This document shows positions 8,065 through 13,403 of a stretch of DNA of 64,000 bases, piece after piece. Within the stretch, counting starts at the first letter, position 1, and each line of letters begins with the position of its first letter. Both the position numbers and the translations under genes were made by a program. The DNA is taken from the NCBI RefSeq assembly GCF_000009265.1, contig NC_008380.1, positions 2,299,501 through 2,363,500 of the forward strand, in the 5' to 3' direction. The notes beneath the pieces are model-generated. The model searched no databases, was not told the DNA's origin, and saw only the letters and a list, made by a program, of their open reading frames with translations. The stretch comes from Rhizobium johnstonii 3841. GTDB lineage: Bacteria; Pseudomonadota; Alphaproteobacteria; Rhizobiales; Rhizobiaceae.

Positions 8065-8930
8065 GCTGCGTCTCCCTGAACGTCCGCCTGCGCCGCCGCC
8101 CGCTTGAGCGTCGCCAGCACGTGGTCGGCCTTGAGTTTGTTGAGGTCCTTGGCGATCTCGATCGAAATCGCGCCGGCGGCCGTGATCGCTTTCCGGAGCC
8201 TGCGGCCGTCCATGCCGTCCGAGGCAGTGACGAAGGAGGCGATATCCTTCTTCAGGTCGCCGACCTGGGGCCAGTGCTTGGCGAGTAGGCCCAGTACGTC
8301 GTGAATGATCTCGCGGCGCGCCTCGGCATTGGGCGGGCCGATGTCCTCGATCCAGTCCGCTCGCGAGAGCAAGGCGCGGTCGACTGCCTTTGGGTAGTTG
8401 GTGGTCGCGATGAGAAGGGTGTTTCGGTGGGTTCGGCACAGAAGGTCGATTCCCGCCAGCGCGGCGTCCGTCGCCCGGTGTGCGTCGATAGGATTCGCAT
8501 CGAGGCTCATTTTCTGGCGGTCCGCCGCCAAGGTCTCGACCTCATCGAGAAGAACGATGGTCGGTTCGTTGGCGGCAAACTCGGGAATCGTCTGCTGGAA
8601 AATCTTCGAAACCTCCTTCTGGCTCTTGCCGAGGGAGGAACTGCCGAGAGCATGTGGGTCGAGCTGGATATAGCGCACTGATCCCAGCGCTTTCGCGACC
8701 TGGTTCGCGAGACCACGGGCGAGCGTGGTTTTCCCCGTGCCGGGAGGACCGGTCAAGACGATCAACCCGTGGACGGGCATCAATTCGAACGAGTATCGTT
8801 CCCGAAGTTGCAGCGAGAGCACCGACTGGGCCAAAAGGCGCTGCTTGACAGAACCTTCCACTTTGATCGCGTCCCAGGCTTCGCCGAAGTCTTTGCGCGG
8901 CAACAGCGTATTCTCGACAATGGAATCCAT
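8061..8930 (-). CDS. cap6: Trip13/Pch2-like AAA+ ATPase of type III CBASS
   Basis: The product has about 290 residues. Walker A TGPPGTGKT lies near 60-68 and Walker B TIVLLDE near 124-130, then TTNYPKAVDRALLSRADW (sensor-1/arginine-finger region) and DGMDGRRLRKAI. The ATG at 8930 was chosen because CGGAGAGA lies 11 bases upstream; an in-frame GTG at 8939 is the alternative. Trip13 homologues unfold closed HORMA proteins to shut off CD-NTase signalling and set the activation threshold. It is the first gene of the five-gene operon. Confidence 0.9.
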   Translation of the reverse strand: MDSIVENTLLPRKDFGEAWDAIKVEGSVKQRLLAQSVLSLQLRERYSFELMPVHGLIVLTGPPGTGKTTLARGLANQVAKALGSVRYIQLDPHALGSSSLGKSQKEVSKIFQQTIPEFAANEPTIVLLDEVETLAADRQKMSLDANPIDAHRATDAALAGIDLLCRTHRNTLLIATTNYPKAVDRALLSRADWIEDIGPPNAEARREIIHDVLGLLAKHWPQVGDLKKDIASFVTASDGMDGRRLRKAITAAGAISIEIAKDLNKLKADHVLATLKRAAAQADVQGDAA

Positions 8931-9001
8931 AGTGCTCACTCTCTCCGGCGTGGGTCGTGTCCAGCGATGAGGCCCTCACGATTAAACTCACTTGATACTA
9001 C

Positions 9002-9035
9002 ATGTTGTGTCATAAAACGCAATAAGACACAACAT
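9002..9035. promoter_or_regulatory. perfect inverted repeat upstream of the CBASS operon (candidate operator)
   Basis: ATGTTGTGTC at 9002-9011 and GACACAACAT at 9026-9035 are perfect 10-bp arms with a 14-bp AT-rich spacer, about 70 bp before the Trip13-like start. It lies in the only promoter-sized gap upstream of the operon. It could bind a repressor such as the nearby XRE protein (inference). I could not assign convincing -35/-10 boxes. Confidence 0.55.
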
Positions 9036-9126
9036 AAGCACCGAGTGCCGGCAAGGAAGCATTTACCATGCCGCCACACCGAACAAAATGTGGGATGCCG
9101 CGAGGAAAAGTCAAGAACAAAAAATA

Positions 9127-9148
9127 CGCCTACTCCGAACTTTCAGGA
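9127..9148 (+). repeat. 22-bp island repeat, copy B
   Basis: Differs at one base from 3419-3440 (C to T in CGAACYTTC). It is followed seven bases later by a second island repeat (9155-9180). No gene starts close downstream on the plus strand. Confidence 0.6.
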
Positions 9149-9154
9149 GGCGGC

Positions 9155-9180
9155 GATTTAACAGGATCGCTGGTTTCTCG
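9155..9180 (+). repeat. 26-bp imperfect island repeat, copy 1
   Basis: GATTTAACAGGATCGC...GTTTCTCG is matched at 10197-10222 with one substitution and a one-base slip inside a GCTGG/GGCTG segment. No coding role is seen. Confidence 0.55.
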
Positions 9181-9288
9181 TAACTCTGGATGAGCAGCGG
9201 AACCTTGTAAATTGGGTTCGCTGCTTGCGCGGACGATTTTGAACGGCGAGCATTTGCGGGCCGAATTTCCAGGACCGCGCCTAATATT

Positions 9289-9321
9289 CGCGCTGCCATC
9301 TCGGAAAAAGATGGCAGCGCG
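9289..9321. terminator. strong hairpin after the hypothetical gene
   Basis: CGCGCTGCCATCT pairs perfectly with AGATGGCAGCGCG around a 7-base loop (13-bp stem). It sits 28 bp past the stop of the minus-strand gene ending at 9349. Neither side has a clear T-run, so it may act as a 3' stabilising stem rather than an intrinsic terminator. Confidence 0.5.
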
Positions 9322-9348
9322 GCTCGGTTAGGAGCGGCAAGGACCCGA

Positions 9349-9777
9349 TTATACTTCCGAGCGGACCGCGAGGTGGAGTGCGACCGCCGGACGGCCGATT
9401 TCCTCGTGCTCGTACATCTCCAGCCGCTTGCCCTCACGAGCGGCGGCGGCGAAGCGATATGACATCAGCTTCACCGCGATCGGAGCATCTCCATCATCGA
9501 CCAGCAGCGCGTTAAGGAGGTGGCGCGCACAGGCCCGAGCAGGCATCGGGATGACGGCTGTGTTGTGTTTGCTCGCAGTGTCCTTCGGCACCAGCCGTGC
9601 CTGATCCGCGCTAACAAACAAGGCCATCTCAGTCAGGTCGCGGTCGGGGTCTTCGTGCTGAAGACGCAACAACAACTCTGCTACGACTGCGATAGCCGCG
9701 AGGCGGCGGCGGCAATGCTCTTCATCGAAAGCGCTACCAATTTTCGACGCGGACGTTTTGGATTGCTTGGAAGCCAT
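9349..9777 (-). CDS. hypothetical protein, 142 aa
   Basis: I do not recognise the family. The ATG at 9777 is preferred because GAAAGGA lies about six bases upstream; a second ATG at 9792 has no such site. The N terminus is basic and serine-rich (ASKQSKTSASK). A helical central part (CRRRLAAIAVVAELLLRLQH) follows, then VKLMSYRFAAAAREGKRLEMYEHEE near the C terminus. No signal peptide or transmembrane segment is evident. The 5' leader carries a stable hairpin (9795-9832). It lies between the CBASS operon and a HEPN-type gene, so an accessory role in the island is possible but unproven. Confidence 0.6.
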   Translation of the reverse strand: MASKQSKTSASKIGSAFDEEHCRRRLAAIAVVAELLLRLQHEDPDRDLTEMALFVSADQARLVPKDTASKHNTAVIPMPARACARHLLNALLVDDGDAPIAVKLMSYRFAAAAREGKRLEMYEHEEIGRPAVALHLAVRSEV

Positions 9778-9794
9778 CTTTTTTCCTTTCAAAC

Positions 9795-9832
9795 CCCAGA
9801 TCGAGGCGTTTCGCCTCGGCTATCGATCTGGG
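9795..9832 (-). promoter_or_regulatory. leader hairpin before the hypothetical gene
   Basis: CCCAGATCGA (9795-9804) is the inverse complement of TCGATCTGGG (9823-9832). Between them GAGGCG and CGCCTC can form a second stem around three bases. It lies in the 5' leader of the minus-strand gene, ending about 18 bases before its ATG, so it could affect translation or transcript stability. Confidence 0.45.
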
Positions 9833-10063
9833 TATGAGAAAAGCGGCTTCCGCTCGGGGCCGACGCGACTGCGATACAGATTCTTCCATACGGCACCCCC
9901 AGTGAACCATCCGCTTGGCACGGATGGTTGAACTATCGCCCACTTAGTCAGTGACGGCGTTCTGCGCAACGTCCATCGTTACCGAGACGCCTATGTTGCG
10001 TCGATTTTCTGCGCGATCACACATGCTGGAATTTCTATGCTTTCAAGTGTGTTTCAAATATAT

Positions 10064-10094
10064 GGATAAAAGTCTGGCATTTAGCGATAAAAGT
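10064..10094. mobile_element. possible IS21-family end remnant
   Basis: Two direct GATAAAAGT repeats (10065-10073 and 10086-10094) are separated by CTGGCATTTAGC. On the other strand this reads ACTTTTATCGCTAAATGCCA..., the kind of repeated terminal sequence I associate with IS21-family ends. No istA or istB sequence remains nearby, so this is only a candidate scar. Confidence 0.3.
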
Positions 10095-10196
10095 TCCAGC
10101 AGAAGGTGAGCATGTTTTCTGTACCAGCGGAGGCAAAATGGCAACGGTGGATCGCGTTGATCGAACGTCGTTAAGGGGACCTTATGGGAAAGCGTT

Positions 10197-10222
10197 GATT
10201 TGACAGGATCGGCTGTTTCTCG
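10197..10222 (+). repeat. 26-bp imperfect island repeat, copy 2
   Basis: GATTTGACAGGATCGG...GTTTCTCG, near-identical to 9155-9180 and 1.04 kb from it in the same orientation. It contains TTGACA but no convincing -10 box at the right spacing. Confidence 0.55.
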
Positions 10223-10513
10223 ACAGAACAGCGTCGCCTCTGATAGGGTGTAGCCAACTGTAGAGAGGTCGATTTGCCAAAGGCCGTTCCGCCCCTGGAA
10301 ATCCAATTAGATGGACTAGCTTCGTTCGGAGCTGGGTTGGGTGCGGACTTTGAACCGCACACGAAAAGCATCATTGTTGGCCCACGGCATGATCACAAAG
10401 GGCTCAAGGTCAAGGTCAGAGAACCCGAGCAGATCGGGAAGAATGAAGACGACTGAATCTGCTATCGTGGCCGTCCGCACAGCGTTCGGCGTCGGCTCGC
10501 CCGCTGGGTAAGG

Positions 10514-11830
10514 TCAGAGAAACCGCACGCCGGCATCGAGGAGTTGCTCCAACTTGCCCTCTCGGGTTCCCGAAAACCTCGCGCCCTCATTGACGAGGCT
10601 CTGGGCCGCACGTCGAGCGAGGTTGCGCGCGCTCACACGCTGAGAAGTGGAGATCAGCGAAAGCCCGCCTCTGCCATGAACAAAGGCGCTTCGGAGTTCG
10701 AACAGTTCCTGATAAGTGGCTACGCAACCCGGGTCCTGCAAAAGCGCCGCGAGTCTCGCCGCGACCCTGTTTGTCGGCGTCACGTTCTTGTGTGGGTCGG
10801 GCTTTGGCCGCTGCGCCTTCTTGTGGTCACTGATCAGTCCAAGCCCAGCCTCGATCGCGGTCATGTGAGCCATGATCTCGTCCATGCCGTCTGCCACGAA
10901 TGCGCGGACGAGGAAGTGAACGACAGGGGTTTCAAATAAGGGGGTTGCTCTTGCCGTTTCGACGGCCACCCATGCTGCCTCGCCAAATTGCAGCAACTGT
11001 GTTTCGAACTCATCGTTGAGCGGCAGGACCTTGGGCTTCTCCCCCAGGTCGATCTCTTTGCCGTGCCGCTCATAGACGACGTCTGGTTCGCGCGACAGTG
11101 TGCTTGGACTTTGCGGTACTTTAGGCCAGACGAACAGGTCGTCATCAATCGTGTGTATCCAGGGCAGGTGGAAGGCGCGCCAGTTCACCTCTTGGGATTG
11201 AACCCAATCCTCCCACGGCGCGAGGAGCAGGAAAAACAAGGCGGCCTCGACGACTTTTGGGAAGCGCCCCAGGTGAGGATCGATCTCCCCGAAATCCGTG
11301 CTGAAATCCACGGTGAGAAAAGGAAGCGCCCGGCCCAAGGGACTCGCGGTTACGGCAACTTCTTCCTCAACGACCAGCCATCGAAATTGCGCGTACTCCT
11401 TCACAGGAAGTTGGTAGGTTGGGAAATGCCTGCGCAGCCGTTGGGCGTCCATCAGAACGGCCAATTCGTAACTTGTGAACTCCCCAACTCGGTTCGCGCC
11501 GAACGTGATATGCGGCAGGTCGTCAGCTTGATCGAGTGGGCAGAGATAACGACGGTTGACAGTCGTTCGAACAAACGCTTCGTGCAGCGCCTCCGCTGCC
11601 GCAGTTGGGGCGATTGCCAAAAATTGGCTGTCGGCTGGCAACGTACACGGCAAGCCTAGTGAGCGGAGGGCGTTCCCGAGTGCGTATGTGCATTTTCCCT
11701 TTCCGTAGAGGCCACCGCAAACGTGGTCCAGTTCGCGAAACTCTGGGGTCTTCGATATGTCCGTCGATCGCGCCGCGGACATGGTCCAGACACGCTCTAC
11801 AATGCGGGTGAGTTCGGGCGGAGCGTGCAT
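10514..11830 (-). CDS. HEPN-type protein, possible defence RNase
   Basis: About 438 residues from the ATG at 11830. The frame stays open to 12052, but its first codons lie antisense to a tnsB relic, and no ATG has a strong ribosome binding site (11926, 11908 and 11782 are alternatives). The C-terminal part has ELRSAFVHGRG, an R-x4-H motif typical of HEPN ribonuclease domains and of Apea-like HEPN proteins. The N-terminal 300 residues (FTSYELAVLMDAQRLRRH, PFLTVDFSTDFGEIDPH, FFLLLAPWEDW) form a domain I cannot name. Apea-like HEPN proteins are often found in phage-defence islands. The function here is inferred from motif and neighbourhood. Confidence 0.6.
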   Translation of the reverse strand: MHAPPELTRIVERVWTMSAARSTDISKTPEFRELDHVCGGLYGKGKCTYALGNALRSLGLPCTLPADSQFLAIAPTAAAEALHEAFVRTTVNRRYLCPLDQADDLPHITFGANRVGEFTSYELAVLMDAQRLRRHFPTYQLPVKEYAQFRWLVVEEEVAVTASPLGRALPFLTVDFSTDFGEIDPHLGRFPKVVEAALFFLLLAPWEDWVQSQEVNWRAFHLPWIHTIDDDLFVWPKVPQSPSTLSREPDVVYERHGKEIDLGEKPKVLPLNDEFETQLLQFGEAAWVAVETARATPLFETPVVHFLVRAFVADGMDEIMAHMTAIEAGLGLISDHKKAQRPKPDPHKNVTPTNRVAARLAALLQDPGCVATYQELFELRSAFVHGRGGLSLISTSQRVSARNLARRAAQSLVNEGARFSGTREGKLEQLLDAGVRFL

Positions 11831-12007
11831 ATGCAAACCTGTCGAGGTTGGACGTGGAGCAGTTCGAGCATGGCCTTGATCGCGGACCAGGGCTGGTTTG
11901 CGAAACATAGCGTGGACGAAGCGCATCGAGGGTTTGTGATAGCAATCATAACGCAGGAACTGGAACCAGGGGCTCGCGAAGCGCTGAACCAAAACTGAGG
12001 ACGAGAG

Positions 12008-12064
12008 CAGCCTGCAGGTCGACGAGGTCGTGACCCTATTCACTTTCGCCATCTGCGGCGTCTA
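12008..12064 (+). pseudogene. relic of a tnsB-type transposase gene
   Basis: This stretch aligns without gaps to 14810-14866 inside the intact tnsB. The first 19 bases are identical, and by my count 42 of 57 match. It would encode SLQVDEVVTLFTFAICGV against SLQVDEMIQLFTLGVCDI in TnsB, just after the catalytic Glu region. The frame reaches TAA at 12063-12065; shifting frame gives YNCRS-like residues as in other TnsB proteins. Upstream the same frame hits TGA at about 11992. It is a decayed fragment of a second, divergent tnsB. Confidence 0.6.
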
Positions 12065-12503
12065 ACTGCCGCTCGATCCCCAGCGCATCAACCCTTCCCA
12101 AACTTCGCCGTGCTCTCTGCCCGGAATTGGATCAGACCAATCGACGTCGTGTGCGAGCATCGCTCAGACCAGTCTTTTCCATCACGCGGCGCGACGCCTG
12201 GGGTTGCCACATCGTAGCCTGTAGCTAAGTTGAGGCAAGTTTGATGCAAGAACCGGTTGTCAACCATTCGCTAACCAAATCATAACTAAGTGCACCGATC
12301 AGGGGCACATTGCAGTCGTTTTCGACCCGTTTCGGCATCTGCCCCCCTTTTATCTGCCGAGCAAACATGTACAGAGACGGTCGCTGACCGAGGAGCCAGG
12401 CAATGAACAGGATAGGCATACGAGCAAAGTGAATCATCGGGCGGATTAATCCGTCTGGTGCCACCGTATGTCGTCGTCGTGTTCAGGCCTAAAGGAGGGC
12501 TCC
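12065..12503. other. gene-free stretch, probable right-end and tns promoter region
   Basis: No convincing gene is seen in these 440 bases upstream of the tns operon. In Tn7-like elements the right end with TnsB sites lies here. Segments such as GGTTGTCAACCATTCGCTAACC (about 12255-12276) and CCCTTTTATCTGCC (about 12345) loosely resemble the repeats at 18.5-18.7 kb, but I could not fix the terminal TGT or a target duplication. Confidence 0.35.
12230..12265 (+). repeat. tandem TTGANGCAAG repeat with adjacent palindrome
   Basis: TTGAGGCAAG (12230-12239) and TTGATGCAAG (12241-12250) repeat with an 11-bp period, one helical turn. GGTTGTCAACC (12255-12265), an odd-centred palindrome, follows. It could be a protein-binding array at the end or promoter of the tns operon. 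Confidence 0.4.
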
Positions 12504-12683
12504 ATGCATTTCGCACGTCAGGTTTCCAAACACATCGCGCTTCACAAGGCCGGCCTCGGCTTCTTGAGCATGCCGGCTATCAGCCCGCGCACCTTCGGTC
12601 AGGCCAACCGCATGACCGAGAACGGCCCCACCGAGGCCGGGGAAAGCGGAATAACGCGGAATCGTCGTAGGAACGACGACTGA
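12504..12683 (+). CDS. short frame with strong RBS: small protein or 5' part of tnsA
   Basis: ATG at 12504 follows AAAGGAGGG with ideal spacing, the best ribosome binding site in the operon. It encodes 59 residues (begins MHFARQVSKHIALHKAG) and stops at TGA 12681-12683. The tnsA frame is open across this stop, and a +1 shift at GAC-TGA-GAC would join it to ETKFWNEPVAERAV, the segment just before the TnsA core. It may therefore be the true N terminus of TnsA (frameshifted or recoded), or an independent leader peptide. I recognise no domain. Confidence 0.5.
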   Translation: MHFARQVSKHIALHKAGLGFLSMPAISPRTFGQANRMTENGPTEAGESGITRNRRRNDD

Positions 12684-12720
12684 GACCAAGTTCTGGAATG
12701 AGCCGGTTGCCGAACGTGCC

Positions 12721-13359
12721 GTGCGCAAGCCGCCGGCTACGCACGCCAAGACGCTGCGCGGTTTCTCGATCTTCCAGGAGACGGTGGTCTACCACGAGAG
12801 CGATCTCGAACGCCGCGTATCCATGGTCATCCAGCTTCGCAAGGACGTGAAGGCCATCTACTCGCAGTTTCCGGTGCTTTTGTATCGGGATGCCGAGGGC
12901 GAGTGGCGCGAACATATCTGCGACTTCTGTGTGGTTTTCGACGATGGTGAGGTTGTCGCCGTCGCGGTGAAGCACGCCCGCAAGTCCGATGTGATGAGCG
13001 ATCTGCTGAAGCGCATCGAGGCTGAAGGCTTCCTCCGAAAGAACCAGAATGGCTCGATGACACCCGGCGCGGTCCACAGCATCCGCCTCATGACCGAGCG
13101 CGAGGCGACATACGGTGCATATGAGAACGCCGAACGCATCCTCCGTGCCCGCCGGATGCGTATCGATGCGGAGTATGACCGCGCGTTTGAAGCCGTCCAG
13201 AAGTTCCAGGGTCCATTCCGTTTCGGCGAACTCCTTCGCGGATGCGAGAACCGCGGGGCTCGCCGCACGGCGCTCCTGTTGCTGATCGACGAGTGCGTTC
13301 TCGTACCCGAGACGCCTGGCCGTATCGATGACCTGACCATGTTGATGGTCCGCCGATAA
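12721..13359 (+). CDS. tnsA: TnsA endonuclease of a Tn7-like transposon
   Basis: About 212 residues from a GTG at 12721 that has no ribosome binding site; the frame is open back to 12655, so the real N terminus may be supplied by the preceding short frame. The core shows VVYHESDLERR (candidate catalytic Glu26 or Glu30), HICDFCVVF (Asp68) and VAVAVKHA (Lys84), the E-D-K layout of TnsA restriction-type nucleases. The rest, with NAERILRARRMRID, matches the C-terminal domain. TnsA cuts the 5' strand at transposon ends so that TnsAB excises the element cleanly. First of four tns genes in Tn7 order. Confidence 0.8.
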   Translation: MRKPPATHAKTLRGFSIFQETVVYHESDLERRVSMVIQLRKDVKAIYSQFPVLLYRDAEGEWREHICDFCVVFDDGEVVAVAVKHARKSDVMSDLLKRIEAEGFLRKNQNGSMTPGAVHSIRLMTEREATYGAYENAERILRARRMRIDAEYDRAFEAVQKFQGPFRFGELLRGCENRGARRTALLLLIDECVLVPETPGRIDDLTMLMVRR

Positions 13360-13403
13360 TCCCAACCACTCCCGTGTTCCGATCGCCCTTCAAGGAGCCT
13401 CCG

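Larger units (their letters stand above)
9833..10513. other. gene-poor, AT-richer spacer
   Basis: No convincing gene is seen here. The stretch holds a possible IS21-type end remnant (10064-10094) and one copy of a 26-bp repeat (10197-10222). A TTG-started 60-codon frame lies at 10274-10456; it has no ribosome binding site and no recognisable domain. Base composition from about 9950 to 10280 looks more AT-rich than its surroundings. Confidence 0.5.

Noticed and set aside
10200..10222. TTGACA as a promoter -35 box
   Set aside because: No acceptable -10 hexamer at 16-18 bases and no gene downstream; the sequence is better explained as a repeat copy.
10274..10456. 60-codon TTG-started frame
   Set aside because: No ribosome binding site and no recognisable motif; it lies in a gene-poor spacer next to repeats.
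12009..12026. CTGCAGGTCGAC, which looks like a cloning-vector polylinker
   Set aside because: The same bases encode LQVD in the intact tnsB at 14814, so they are natural transposase sequence and not vector contamination.
12225..12464. 79-codon minus-strand frame upstream of tnsA
   Set aside because: It lies in the expected transposon end and promoter region and shows no family resemblance.
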